A stretch of DNA of 64,000 nucleotides from Pilimelia terevasa (GTDB lineage Bacteria; Actinomycetota; Actinomycetes; Mycobacteriales; Micromonosporaceae). The position numbers were made by a program, and so were the translations under genes. The notes under the pieces are model-generated. The model saw only the letters and a program-made list of their open reading frames with translations, had not been told where the DNA came from and searched no databases. The stretch spans positions 1-64,000 of the forward strand of contig NZ_BMQC01000005.1 in NCBI RefSeq assembly GCF_014647915.1, read 5' to 3'. Every line of letters begins with the position of its first letter. Within the stretch, counting starts at the first letter, position 1. Of the stretch, positions 10,369 through 18,367 are shown one piece after another.

Positions 10369-11181
10369 TTACCGGGGAACAGGCGCGTGCCGGGCCGCCG
10401 CCGAGGCGTACAGGCACACCGCCGCCGCGGCCGCCAGGTTCAGGCTCTCCGCCGCCCCGTACAGCGGGACCCGCACCCGCTCGTCGGCGGCCGCCAGCAG
10501 GTCCGCGGGCAGGCCGTGGGCCTCACTGCCGAAGACCCACGCCGTGGGCCGGGCCAGGGCGCCGCCCAGCCGGTGCAGGTCGGTGTCGCCGCGGCCGGTC
10601 GCCGCGCGGATCACCAGGCCGGCCGCCCGCAGGTCGGCGACGGCCGCCGCCGGGTCGGCGGCCCGCGCGAGGGCGCCGTGGAACAGGCTGCCCGCGCTCG
10701 CCCGGACGCACTTGCCGTTGTAGGGGTCGACGGCCGCGCCCGCGAACACGACCGCGTCGGCCCCGGCCGCGTCGGCGGTGCGCAGGATGGTGCCCGCGTT
10801 GCCGGGGTCGCGGACGTCCACCAGGACCGCCACGAGCGCCGGCCGGGCGGCGAGCACGTCGGCCAGCGGCGCGTCCACCCGGGCGCAGACCGCGACGACG
10901 CCCTGCGGCCGGACCGTCTCCGCCAGTCCGGCCAGCGCCTCGTCGGTGACCGGGGACACCGGCACCGCCGCCGCCGCGGCCGCGGCGGCCAGGTCGGCGT
11001 GCCGCCGCAGCCCGTCCGCGGTACCGAACAGTTCGAGGACCGTGCCGGGGCGGCGCAGCGCCTCGCGGACCGCCTGCGGGCCCTCCGCCAGGAACTGGCC
11101 GGACCGGTCCCGGTCCCGGCGGCGGTGCAGCTTGCCGGCGGCGACGACCCGCGGCGTGCGCGGGGTGAACAGCGACGTCAT
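10369..11181 (-). CDS. tsnR: TrmH/SpoU-family RNA 2'-O-methyltransferase (TsnR-like)
   Basis: SAM-dependent methyltransferase with the SPOUT trefoil knot. 270 aa. An N-terminal substrate-binding domain (SGQFLAEGPQAVREAL) is followed by the three SpoU motifs: NAGTILRTADAAGADAV, WVFGSEAHGL and ESLNLAAAAAVCLY. The place after infC-rpmI-rplT and before pheS matches tsnR of mycobacteria. The rRNA or tRNA target cannot be read from sequence. I chose the ATG at 11181, where family similarity begins; upstream codons are a GC-rich repeat. Confidence 0.88.
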   Translation of the reverse strand: MTSLFTPRTPRVVAAGKLHRRRDRDRSGQFLAEGPQAVREALRRPGTVLELFGTADGLRRHADLAAAAAAAAVPVSPVTDEALAGLAETVRPQGVVAVCARVDAPLADVLAARPALVAVLVDVRDPGNAGTILRTADAAGADAVVFAGAAVDPYNGKCVRASAGSLFHGALARAADPAAAVADLRAAGLVIRAATGRGDTDLHRLGGALARPTAWVFGSEAHGLPADLLAAADERVRVPLYGAAESLNLAAAAAVCLYASAAARHAPVPR

Positions 11182-11230
11182 CGACGCCCTCCAGGCGACG
11201 GCGCCGGACCGGCGCGGCGGACGGCGGGTG

Positions 11231-11325
11231 GACCCACGCCGGGGCGGCGCGGCGCGCCCACGCCCGGGAGCGCGGGCCACCTACGCCGGAGGCGGCGCGG
11301 GGACCTACGCCGGGGCGGGGCATCC
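11231..11325. repeat. Degenerate 24-bp tandem repeat between rplT and tsnR
   Basis: Four imperfect copies of a unit like CCYACGCCGGGGCGGCGC, with the ACGCC core at 11236, 11260, 11283 and 11307 (spacing 24, 23, 24). It lies in the 5' untranslated region of tsnR and downstream of the rplT terminator. No function is assigned. Confidence 0.6.
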
Positions 11326-11340
11326 GCGCCGGAAACGGCC

Positions 11341-11372
11341 TGCGCCCCGCCCGCGGGAGCGGGCGGGGCGCA
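11341..11372 (-). terminator. Terminator of the infC-rpmI-rplT operon
   Basis: TGCGCCCCGCCCGC and its exact complement form a perfect 14-bp stem with a 4-nt loop, 19 nt beyond the rplT stop. There is no U-tract, as expected in this GC-rich background. Confidence 0.75.
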
Positions 11373-11390
11373 GGGCGGGGTGCGAAGCGG

Positions 11391-11780
11391 TCAGGCGGCC
11401 TTGGGAACGCCGCCGATGCCCTCGGCCTCCACGGCCTTGCGGGCCAGCTCGACCAGCGTGCCGAACGCCGCCGCGTCGACGACCGCGAGGTCCGCGAGGA
11501 TCTTGCGGTCGACCTCGATGCCGGCCAGGCGCAGGCCCTGGATGAACCGGTTGTAGGTCATTCCGTTGGCCCGGGCGCCCGCGTTGATCCGGGTGATCCA
11601 GAGCTGCCGGAAGTCGCCCTTGCGGTCGCGGCGGTCCCGGTAGGCGTACTGCATCGAGTGCAGCACCTGCTCCTTGGCCTTGCGGTACAGCCGGGAGCGC
11701 TGACCCCGGTAGCCGCTGGCGGTCTCCAGGATCTCGCGGCGCTTCTTCTGCGCGTTCACTGCGCGCTTGACGCGTGCCAT
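11391..11780 (-). CDS. rplT: 50S ribosomal protein L20
   Basis: Binds 23S rRNA early in 50S assembly. 129 aa. It begins [17 protein letters not shown] and contains the conserved [18 protein letters not shown] and [11 protein letters not shown] segments. It follows rpmI by 35 bp in the standard infC-rpmI-rplT operon. The C-terminus has a normal short extension. Confidence 0.98.
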   Translation of the reverse strand: MARVKRAVNAQKKRREILETASGYRGQRSRLYRKAKEQVLHSMQYAYRDRRDRKGDFRQLWITRINAGARANGMTYNRFIQGLRLAGIEVDRKILADLAVVDAAAFGTLVELARKAVEAEGIGGVPKAA

Positions 11781-11815
11781 GTCAGTAACCCCTTACGTCA
11801 GTGAGATGGCGCGCG

Positions 11816-12010
11816 TCAGCGGCCGAGCATTTTGTTGATGCGCTTGGTGTCGGCCTTGGCGACCTCGACCGTGCCGGTCAGCCGGCGGGTCCGGGTGGAG
11901 GACTTGCCCTCCAGCAGGTGGCGCTTGCCGGCCTGCTCGGTGCGCAGCTTGCCGCGCCCGGTGACCCGCACCCGCTTGCCCATACCCGTGTGGCTCTTCA
12001 TCTTCGGCAT
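11816..12010 (-). CDS. rpmI: 50S ribosomal protein L35
   Basis: 64 aa, basic. The sequence PKMKSHTGMGKRVRVTGRGK is the family signature. It is located between infC and rplT, 17 bp after infC, and is co-transcribed with both. Confidence 0.98.
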   Translation of the reverse strand: MPKMKSHTGMGKRVRVTGRGKLRTEQAGKRHLLEGKSSTRTRRLTGTVEVAKADTKRINKMLGR

Positions 12011-12027
12011 GTGAACGCTCTCCCCTG

Positions 12028-12642
12028 TTACTCGCCCGCGGCGGCGGTCGGCTCGGGCTCGGCCGGCACGTCCGCCGGTGCGCCCTCGCCGTGGGCGCCC
12101 TTGGCGCCCGCGGCCACTGCGGTGGCCTTGACGGCGCGGTGCGGCGCCAAAACCATGATCATGTTACGGCCGTCCTGCTTCGGTGCCGCCTCGACGTAGC
12201 CCAGCTCGGCGATCTCCTCCTCAAGCCGGCGCAGCAGCCGGTACCCGAGTTCGGGGCGGCTCTGCTCACGACCGCGGAACATGATCGTGACCTTGACCTT
12301 GTCGCCGCCCTTGAGGAACCGCATGACGTGACCCTTCTTGGTCGCGTAGTCATGCGGGTCGATCTTCGGTCGGAGCTTCATCTCCTTGATGACCGTCTGC
12401 TGCTGGTTACGCCGGGCCTCGCGGGCCTTCAGTGCGCTCTCGTACTTGAACTTGCCGAAGTCCATGAGCTTGCACACCGGCGGCCGCGCCATGGGCGCAA
12501 CCTCGACCAGGTCGAGGTCGACGTCGGCGGCCAACTGTAGGGCCCGCTCCACGGGAACGATCCCTACCTGCTCACCTTCCGGGCCGACCAGCCGGACCTC
12601 GCGGGCCCGGATCTGATCGTTGACGCGTGGTTCGACGCTGAT
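12028..12642 (-). CDS. infC: Translation initiation factor IF-3, probable AUC start
   Basis: Prevents premature 50S joining and checks start-codon pairing. About 204 aa: N-domain ([20 protein letters not shown]), a linker with [21 protein letters not shown], and a C-domain with [16 protein letters not shown]. The C-terminal tail is Ala/Glu-rich. No ATG/GTG/TTG start fits; an ATC at 12642 follows GAGGAGG with 4-nt spacing at the point where family homology begins. Rare start codons at infC are a known device for autoregulation. The only other in-frame start is 51 bp upstream, inside the leader. Confidence 0.93.
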   Translation of the reverse strand: MSVEPRVNDQIRAREVRLVGPEGEQVGIVPVERALQLAADVDLDLVEVAPMARPPVCKLMDFGKFKYESALKAREARRNQQQTVIKEMKLRPKIDPHDYATKKGHVMRFLKGGDKVKVTIMFRGREQSRPELGYRLLRRLEEEIAELGYVEAAPKQDGRNMIMVLAPHRAVKATAVAAGAKGAHGEGAPADVPAEPEPTAAAGE

Positions 12643-12895
12643 GAGGCCTCCTCGGGTGGTATCCGTCCGCCGTCGATCTCCGGGACCACCCACCGGAGGT
12701 GGGCCGGAGAAGCAGAAAGCCCCGGCACATGCCGGGGCCCACTCGACCGGTCAGACGCACGCGAGGTGCGAGCCCAGCCACGACACCGCCGCGACGGGGA
12801 CCGGAACCTGGCCGCCGGACGGGCGACGCAGGTGGGAGCGGGCGCTCCGCTTCGAGACCGCGCGCAGGCGCAGTCTGGTCGACCTCGGCAGCTTA
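12643..12895 (-). promoter_or_regulatory. infC-rpmI-rplT leader with attenuator-like hairpin and promoter candidate
   Basis: On the minus strand GCCCCGGC-ATGT-GCCGGGGC (12719-12738) forms an 8-bp hairpin followed by TTTCTGCTTCT, a terminator-like element about 77 nt before infC. A second small stem (CCACC/GGTGG, near 12688-12704) follows. An extended -10 candidate, TGC-TAAGCT, is at 12890-12895. The layout resembles attenuated infC leaders. The remaining gap up to the PH-domain gene shows nothing else. Confidence 0.5.
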
Positions 12896-13007
12896 GCAGA
12901 GTGGTCGCGCCCGGCACGTCGCGCCCCACCCGGCGCAGGAACCGCCTTGAGCGGACCTTTCGACGGTGGCGGCCGAACGCGAAGCCGGGGCGGGAGAAGG
13001 CCGCGGG

Positions 13008-13463
13008 TCAGCGGGCGGTCGTGGCGGTCTCGTGCAGGGTCCGCAGGCGGCGCAGCCCGTCGACCGCGTACTGCTTGTCCACCGCCTGGATCGCCATCAT
13101 CGGCACCAGGTCGTCGTCGTGCAGCTCCAGGCTGGCCCACGGCGCCCCGGCCCGGAACCGGACCGCGCGGACCACCGACCACGACAGGGTGTACCCGCCC
13201 ACGAGATTGCGCACCCGGATGCCCGCGCCGTCGGCGACGACACGCGGCCGGGTCAGGCCGAGAATCGCCGCGGCACCGAGTGCCCCCAGCAGCACCATCG
13301 CCACCTGGTCGGCCACGCCGAACGTGGCCGGGCCCTCGTTGACCGGGGTACGCAGGACCGTGGCCACCCCCGCGAACACCGCGAAGACGGCGGCGGCGAG
13401 CAGCCGGCACACCAGGCGGGCGCGCTGGGGTCGCAGCCGCACCTGCTCCGGCGGCGCCGTCAC
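13008..13463 (-). CDS. PH domain-containing membrane protein
   Basis: 151 aa. Two hydrophobic segments (LVCRLLAAAVFAVFAGVAT, about residues 16-36, and AMVLLGALGAAAILGL, about 54-70) precede a bacterial PH-like domain with VVADGAGIRVRN and LSWSVVRAVRF. The GTG at 13463 overlaps the hisG stop (GTGA), so it is coupled to hisG. Such proteins follow hisG in related actinomycetes; no biochemical role is known. An in-frame GTG three codons further upstream is an alternative start. Confidence 0.75.
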   Translation of the reverse strand: MTAPPEQVRLRPQRARLVCRLLAAAVFAVFAGVATVLRTPVNEGPATFGVADQVAMVLLGALGAAAILGLTRPRVVADGAGIRVRNLVGGYTLSWSVVRAVRFRAGAPWASLELHDDDLVPMMAIQAVDKQYAVDGLRRLRTLHETATTAR

Positions 13464-14317
13464 AGCCGGCACGCGTGGATGTCGGTGACGAGGATGGCCC
13501 GGGCGCCCAGGTCGTACAGCTCGTCCATCACCCGGTGCATGGCCGCGCGCTGCACCATCGACTGGACCGCCACCCAGCCCTCGCGGTGCAACTGGGAGAC
13601 CGTCGGCGACTCGATGCCGGGGGTGAGCGCGCTGGCCCGGTCGAGCAGTTCGACGGGCACGTCGTAGACGACCATGACGTAGCGGCGGGCCACCAGCACC
13701 CCCTGCAACCGGTGCAGGAGCTGGGCCGCGGCCGGCTCCGCCGCGGGGTCGCCGCGGCCGATCAGCACCGCCGTCGACCGCAGGATCGGCTCGCCGACGG
13801 TCACCAGGCCGGCCTGCCGCAGCGTCGTGCCGGTCTGCACGACGTCGGCGATCACGTCGGCGACGCCGAGGCGCACGGCGTTCTCCACCGCGCCGTCAAG
13901 GCGGACCACCTCGGCGGTCAGCCCGCGCTCGGCCAGGTAGGCGCCCACGACACCGGCGTACGAGGTGGCGATGCGCCGGCCGGCGACGTCGCGCTCGTCG
14001 ACCAACACGCCCGGCCGGGCGGCGAACCGGAAGGTCGCCGGGGCGAAGCCCAGGTCCAGCACCTCGGTGGCCGGGCTGCCCGAGTCGACCAGCAGGTCGC
14101 GGCCGGTGACGCCGAGGTCCAGGTCGCCGGAGCCGACGTAGGTGGCGATGTCGCGGGGGCGCAGGTAGAAGAAGTCGACGCTGTTGGCCTGGTCGTGGCA
14201 GACCAGGTCCTTGGGGTCGGCGCGCTGGCGGTAGCCGGCCTCGGTGAGCATCTGGGCGGCGGCGGCGGCCAGGCTGCCCTTGTTCGGTACGGCGATGCGG
14301 AGTTTCGCGGGTTCCAT
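13460..14317 (-). CDS. hisG: ATP phosphoribosyltransferase (long form)
   Basis: First and feedback-controlled step of histidine synthesis: ATP plus PRPP to phosphoribosyl-ATP. 285 aa, HisG_L type: a bilobal catalytic part starting LRIAVPNKGSL with GVTGRDLLVDSG and VGVADVIADVVQTGTTLR, plus the C-terminal histidine-binding ACT-like domain (about residues 210-285). It lies downstream of hisE with a 42-bp gap. The C-terminal domain means no HisZ partner is needed. Confidence 0.96.
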   Translation of the reverse strand: MEPAKLRIAVPNKGSLAAAAAQMLTEAGYRQRADPKDLVCHDQANSVDFFYLRPRDIATYVGSGDLDLGVTGRDLLVDSGSPATEVLDLGFAPATFRFAARPGVLVDERDVAGRRIATSYAGVVGAYLAERGLTAEVVRLDGAVENAVRLGVADVIADVVQTGTTLRQAGLVTVGEPILRSTAVLIGRGDPAAEPAAAQLLHRLQGVLVARRYVMVVYDVPVELLDRASALTPGIESPTVSQLHREGWVAVQSMVQRAAMHRVMDELYDLGARAILVTDIHACRL

Positions 14318-14359
14318 GACGGGCGTGATCCTGTCGCTAGGCGGGCGGGCGGGGTCACG

Positions 14360-14623
14360 TCACAGATGTCGGTAGACGTCCTTCAGCTCCAGGCCGCTGG
14401 CGATCATGAGGACCTGCGCCTGGTACAGCAGTTGGGCGATCTCCTCGGCGGTGCGCTGCGGCCCCTCGTGCTCGGCGGCCATCCACGACTCGGCGGCCTC
14501 CTCGACCACCTTCTTGCCGATGAAGTGGACGCCGCGCTCCAGGGCGGCGACCGTACCCGAGCCGGGTGTCCGCGCCGCGGCCTTGGCCGTCAGTTCGGCG
14601 AACAGCTCCTCGAACGTCTTCAC
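14360..14623 (-). CDS. hisE: Phosphoribosyl-ATP pyrophosphatase
   Basis: Second step of histidine synthesis. 87 aa, all-helical MazG-like fold, with [14 protein letters not shown] at the start and the acidic [13 protein letters not shown] metal-binding helices. The GTG start at 14623 has no Shine-Dalgarno; a -10-like CACAAT (14631-14636) ends 7 nt upstream, so the mRNA may be leaderless. It is separated from ribH by a strong hairpin, so hisE-hisG-PH looks like its own transcription unit. Confidence 0.93.
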   Translation of the reverse strand: MKTFEELFAELTAKAAARTPGSGTVAALERGVHFIGKKVVEEAAESWMAAEHEGPQRTAEEIAQLLYQAQVLMIASGLELKDVYRHL

Positions 14624-14659
14624 GGCGATGATTGTGCCAGCGCCCGGCCCGCCGCGTAC

Positions 14660-14681
14660 ACCTGCCCCTGTCGGGGCAGGT
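14660..14681 (-). terminator. Terminator of the rib operon
   Basis: ACCTGCCCC-TGTC-GGGGCAGGT is a perfect 9-bp hairpin with a tetraloop, 29 nt beyond the ribH stop. It separates ribE-ribBA-ribH from hisE-hisG. Confidence 0.7.
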
Positions 14682-14710
14682 TCGGGCGCCCGGCCGGCGG
14701 CCGCGGCGGG

Positions 14711-15184
14711 TCAGCCGGCCAGCGCGCGCAGGGTGACGGCGGCGTCCAGGGCGGCCACGGTGGCGGCGAAGCCCTTGTCCTCGACGGACTCGGGCCCGCC
14801 GGCCCGGTCCCGGGCCTGGCCCAGCGACTCGACGGTCAGGATGCCGTTGCCGACCGGCCGGCCGGCGTCCAGGGCGATCCGGGTGACCCCGGCGGTCACG
14901 GCGTCGCACACGTGGTCGAAGTGCGTCGTCTCGCCGCGGATGACCACGCCGAGCACGACGACGGCGTCGTAGGTGCGCAGCAGGGCCTGGGCGACGACGG
15001 GCAGCTCCAGCGACCCGGCGACGCGGTGGACGGCGACATCCTGCACGTGGCACTCCTTGGCCGCCACGAGCGCCCGGGAGATCATCGCCTCGACCAGGTG
15101 GTTGTGCCAGCGCGAGCCGACCACGGCCAGGCGCAGGCCGCTGGCGTTGACGGCTGTCAGGTGCGGATCTCCGAAACCGGCCAT
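14711..15184 (-). CDS. ribH: 6,7-dimethyl-8-ribityllumazine synthase
   Basis: Condenses the ribitylaminouracil with dihydroxybutanone phosphate to lumazine; forms icosahedral or pentameric shells. 157 aa with VVGSRWHNHLVEAM, VPGSLELP-like VAGSLELP, VVVLGVVIRGETTHFDHV and the PVGNGILTVE segment. The start ATG overlaps the ribBA stop (TGATG). The catalytic His in the THFDHV segment is present. Confidence 0.96.
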   Translation of the reverse strand: MAGFGDPHLTAVNASGLRLAVVGSRWHNHLVEAMISRALVAAKECHVQDVAVHRVAGSLELPVVAQALLRTYDAVVVLGVVIRGETTHFDHVCDAVTAGVTRIALDAGRPVGNGILTVESLGQARDRAGGPESVEDKGFAATVAALDAAVTLRALAG

Positions 15185-16425
15185 CAGGCGAGCCCTTCCA
15201 CTACCTCGTCCAGTTCTTCGAGAAGATGTCCCATACGATCCCGTTTGGTGCGCAGATAGCGCACATTCTCTGGATGGGGCCTAATCGGCAGTGGCTCGCG
15301 TCCGACCACGGTCAGACCATACCCCTCCAGACCCGCGCGCTTGGCCGGGTTGTTGGTCAGCAGCCGCATGGAGCGGACGCCGAGGTCGTAGAGGATCTGC
15401 GCGCCGGTGCCGTAGTCGCGGGCGTCGGCGGGCAGGCCCAGTTCGAGGTTGGCCTCGACGGTGTCCCGGCCGAGGTCCTGGAGCTGGTACGCCTGGAGCT
15501 TGTGCAGCAGGCCGATCCCGCGCCCCTCGTGCCCGCGGACGTACAGCACGACCCCGCGGCCGGCCCGGGCGACGGCGGCCAGGGCGGCGTCGAGCTGGGG
15601 GCCGCAGTCGCAGCGCAGCGAGGCGAAGACGTCGCCGGTGAGGCACTCGGAGTGGACCCGGACCAGGACGTCGGCGCCGTCGCCCAGGTCGCCGTGGACG
15701 AGGGCGATGTGCTCGGCGCTGTCGTAGGTGGCGCGGTAGCCGACGGCGCGGAACTCGCCGTGCGCGGTCGGGATCCGGGCGTCGGCCACCCGCTGCACGT
15801 GCTTCTCGGTGCGCCGCCGGTACGCGACGAGGTCGGCGATGGAGATCAGCGCGAGGTCGTGCGCGGCGGCGAACCGGCGCAGGTCGGGCAGCCGCTGCAT
15901 GGTGCCGTCGTCGTTGACCAGTTCGCACAGCGCGCCGGCCGGGTGCAGGCCGGCGAGGACCGCCAGGTCGACAGCCGCCTCGGTGTGGCCGGGCCGGCGC
16001 AGGACCCCGCCGGGCTTGGCCCGCAGGGGCAGGACGTGGCCGGGGCGGGTGAACTCCGTCGGGGCGGTGTCCGGGTCGCCGAGCAGGCGGATGGTGCGGG
16101 CCCGGTCGGCGGCGGAGATGCCGGTGCTGACGCCCTCGCGCGCGTCGACGGTGACGGTGTAGGCGGTACCGGTCCAGTCCTGGTTCTGCTGGACCATCTG
16201 CGGCAGGTGCAGCCGGTCGCAGTCCGCCTCGGTCAGCGGCGCGCAGATGTAGCCCGAGGTGTAGCGGATCATGAACGCCAGCAGCTCCGGCGTCGCCTTC
16301 TCCGCCGCGAAGATCAGGTCGCCCTCGTTCTCGCGGTCGGCGTCGTCGACCACGACGACCGCCCGGCCGGCGGCGATGTCGGCCACCGCCCGGTCGATCG
16401 TGGCGAATTGTCCGGTATCACTCAT
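15184..16425 (-). CDS. ribBA: Bifunctional DHBP synthase / GTP cyclohydrolase II
   Basis: Supplies both riboflavin precursors. 413 aa: the RibB domain (about 1-200) has [14 protein letters not shown] and [10 protein letters not shown]; the RibA domain (about 205-400) has [24 protein letters not shown] with the zinc cysteines, and GHEGRGIGL. It is coupled to ribE by ATGA and to ribH by TGATG. The last 40 codons use AT-richer codons (ATT, AAT, TAT, AAA, CTT) than the rest of the gene. Confidence 0.96.
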   Translation of the reverse strand: MSDTGQFATIDRAVADIAAGRAVVVVDDADRENEGDLIFAAEKATPELLAFMIRYTSGYICAPLTEADCDRLHLPQMVQQNQDWTGTAYTVTVDAREGVSTGISAADRARTIRLLGDPDTAPTEFTRPGHVLPLRAKPGGVLRRPGHTEAAVDLAVLAGLHPAGALCELVNDDGTMQRLPDLRRFAAAHDLALISIADLVAYRRRTEKHVQRVADARIPTAHGEFRAVGYRATYDSAEHIALVHGDLGDGADVLVRVHSECLTGDVFASLRCDCGPQLDAALAAVARAGRGVVLYVRGHEGRGIGLLHKLQAYQLQDLGRDTVEANLELGLPADARDYGTGAQILYDLGVRSMRLLTNNPAKRAGLEGYGLTVVGREPLPIRPHPENVRYLRTKRDRMGHLLEELDEVVEGLA

Positions 16426-17015
16426 GCCCGCTCCCCCACCAGCTTCTCGACGTACTTGGCGATGATGTCCACCTCGATGTTGACCGCGTCCCCAGCCTGG
16501 CGGGCGCCCAGCGTGGTCAGCGCGAGCGTGGTCGGGATGAGGCTCACGGTGCAGACGTCGCCGGCCACCGCCGCGACCGTCAGCGACACCCCGTCGACCG
16601 TCAGCGAGCCCTTCTCGACCAGGTACCGGCCCAGGCCCAGCGGCACGGCAACGTCGATCTCGGTCCAGTGCGCCGCCGGGCGGCGCGCGGCGACCGTGCC
16701 GACGGCGTCCACGTGGCCCTGCACCAGGTGGCCGCCCAGGCGGGTGCCGAGCGTGGCGGCGCGCTCCAGGTTGACCGGGGCGCCGGGCGCCAGGGCGCCC
16801 AGCGTCGACCGGCGCAGCGTCTCGGCCATCACGTCGGCGGTGAAGACGTCGCCCTCGACGGCGACGACCGTGAGGCAGACCCCGTTGACGGCGACGGAGT
16901 CGCCGTGCCGGGCGTCGGCGGTGACGACCGCGCCGCGCAGCGACAGCACGGTGGAGTCGGACTGCGGACGCACGGCGACGACCTCGCCGCGCTCCTCCAC
17001 GATTCCGGTGAACAC
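16422..17015 (-). CDS. ribE: Riboflavin synthase alpha chain
   Basis: Dismutates two lumazine molecules to riboflavin. 197 aa, two lumazine-binding barrels: [11 protein letters not shown] with [27 protein letters not shown], and the second repeat [14 protein letters not shown] with [10 protein letters not shown]. The GTG start at 17015 is preceded by GAGAGGAC; longer in-frame starts fall in leader sequence. It is first in the ribE-ribBA-ribH operon and controlled by the FMN riboswitch upstream. Confidence 0.95.
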   Translation of the reverse strand: MFTGIVEERGEVVAVRPQSDSTVLSLRGAVVTADARHGDSVAVNGVCLTVVAVEGDVFTADVMAETLRRSTLGALAPGAPVNLERAATLGTRLGGHLVQGHVDAVGTVAARRPAAHWTEIDVAVPLGLGRYLVEKGSLTVDGVSLTVAAVAGDVCTVSLIPTTLALTTLGARQAGDAVNIEVDIIAKYVEKLVGERA

Positions 17016-17148
17016 GCCAGTCCTCTCGCTCGGCACGCCGGCAGGGCGGTCGAGGGGACGGCGGCGCCGACCCGGTGCGGCGCCGCCCGCGGGCGCCCGA
17101 CGGCGCTCCCGGGACGCCGGCAGGGCCGTGCGTCCGACCGTCGCGCCG
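17016..17148 (-). promoter_or_regulatory. Candidate expression platform between FMN aptamer and ribE
   Basis: This GC-rich spacer contains CGGCGCCG twice (17062-17069 and 17078-17085), able to pair with each other, and further GGGCGCC-type stems. It may act as the switch that hides or frees the ribE ribosome-binding site or terminates transcription. Folding was not computed. Confidence 0.35.
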
Positions 17149-17299
17149 ACTCCCATCCGGACTGTCTGGCGTCGCGTCGCCGCGTCGCCAACCGTCGGCC
17201 CCGGACTCGCACCAGGTCCACCGGCCGGGGCCGGGTCACGGGCTTACCGGGAAAGATCGCCCGGATCACCGTCGGTTCGGAGTTACACCGAGTCCCGCC
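17149..17299 (-). ncRNA. FMN riboswitch (RFN element)
   Basis: On the minus strand the element opens with GGGACTCGGTGTAACTCCGAACC and closes with GACAGTCCGGATGGGAG, both diagnostic of the six-way-junction FMN aptamer, with the internal CCGGTGGACCTGGTGCGAGTCC arm between (each quoted in part). It lies about 130 nt upstream of ribE and should shut down the rib operon when FMN is high. Confidence 0.93.
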
Positions 17300-17386
17300 A
17301 GCGCGTGGTGGGTACCGGTGCAGTCTTGCACGTCGCGGGCGTCGGCGACCAACCGGCGACGCAGGTCACCGGCCGGGCGCCCGGGC

Positions 17387-18343
17387 TCAGTCGGCGCTCC
17401 GGCGCCGGTCGATGGCGATGTACGAGCCGGGCTGGCCCTTGGCCACGCTCTTCATCTCCGAGGCCACGGCGATGACCTGGCGGGCGTCCTGGTACCGCCC
17501 CGGGGCGGAGACCGCCACGCCGATGGAGAGCGTGGCCAGCGCCGCCCGGTGCCGCTGCCCCCGCCGGTCAGTCAGCTCCACGAACCCGCGGCGGGAGTCC
17601 CGCTCGTCGTAGAGGGCGTCCGCGGCGGCCTCGAAGTCGATGACGGCCTGGCGGAGCAGGGGCAGCACCTGGCCGGGGGTACAGATGATGACGAAGTCGT
17701 CGCCGCCGATGTGGCCGAGGAACGGCATCGGCGGCGCCGCCGCGGTCGCCGCCTCGTACACGGTGCGGGCGAGCGCCGAGATGAACTCGTCGCCGCGGAC
17801 GAACCCGTAGCTGTCGTTGACGCTCTTGAACCGGTCGATGTCGATGTACCCGACGGCGAAGTCGTCCCCGGCCCGGAAGCGGTCGGCGACCTCCCGCTGG
17901 ATCCGGTTGTTGCCGGGCAGCCCGGTGAGCGGCGAGACCTCGCGGAACTCCTGGTTGCGCCGCAGCGTGGAGCGCACGCGGGCGATGAGTTCGGAGGTGT
18001 CGAAGGGCTTGACCAGGTAGTCGTCGGCGCCGGCGGTGAGCCCGACGACCTTGTCGACCGTCATGCCCTTGGCGGTCAGCATGATGATCGGCAGCGCGGT
18101 GGTCAGCGGGTTGGCCCGCAGCCGGCGGGTCAGCTCCAGGCCGTCGAGGCGGGGCATCATGACGTCGACCAGCGCGAGGTCGGGGCGGTGCGCCTCGATC
18201 AGTTCGAGCGCCTCCTCGCCGTCGCGGGCCAGCAGCGCGGCGAAGCCGTGCAGGCGGAGGTTCACCTCGACGAACCGGGCGATGTCCACGTCGTCGTCCA
18301 CGACGAGGATCAGCTCCGGCCGCGGGGCCGCCCCGGCGCTCAC
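17387..18343 (-). CDS. Response regulator with GGDEF domain (diguanylate cyclase)
   Basis: 318 aa. The REC domain (about 10-125) has acidic D16/D17, the phospho-acceptor D60 in LALVDVMMP and KPF near the end. The GGDEF domain (about 140-310) has the SPLTGLPGNN entry, DIDRFKSVND and the active-site GGDDF, so cyclic-di-GMP synthesis is plausible. No RxxD inhibitory site is seen before GGDDF. No histidine kinase is adjacent. It follows rpe by 24 bp and precedes the FMN riboswitch. BldD, a c-di-GMP effector, is encoded at 41184. Confidence 0.88.
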   Translation of the reverse strand: MSAGAAPRPELILVVDDDVDIARFVEVNLRLHGFAALLARDGEEALELIEAHRPDLALVDVMMPRLDGLELTRRLRANPLTTALPIIMLTAKGMTVDKVVGLTAGADDYLVKPFDTSELIARVRSTLRRNQEFREVSPLTGLPGNNRIQREVADRFRAGDDFAVGYIDIDRFKSVNDSYGFVRGDEFISALARTVYEAATAAAPPMPFLGHIGGDDFVIICTPGQVLPLLRQAVIDFEAAADALYDERDSRRGFVELTDRRGQRHRAALATLSIGVAVSAPGRYQDARQVIAVASEMKSVAKGQPGSYIAIDRRRSAD

Positions 18344-18367
18344 GCCCGGTGTCCCCTCACCCCGGCG

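Noticed and set aside
12620-13490. Several plus-strand open frames across the infC leader and PH-domain gene
   Set aside because: Arg/Pro-rich shadow frames; the minus strand holds the conserved gene and leader elements.
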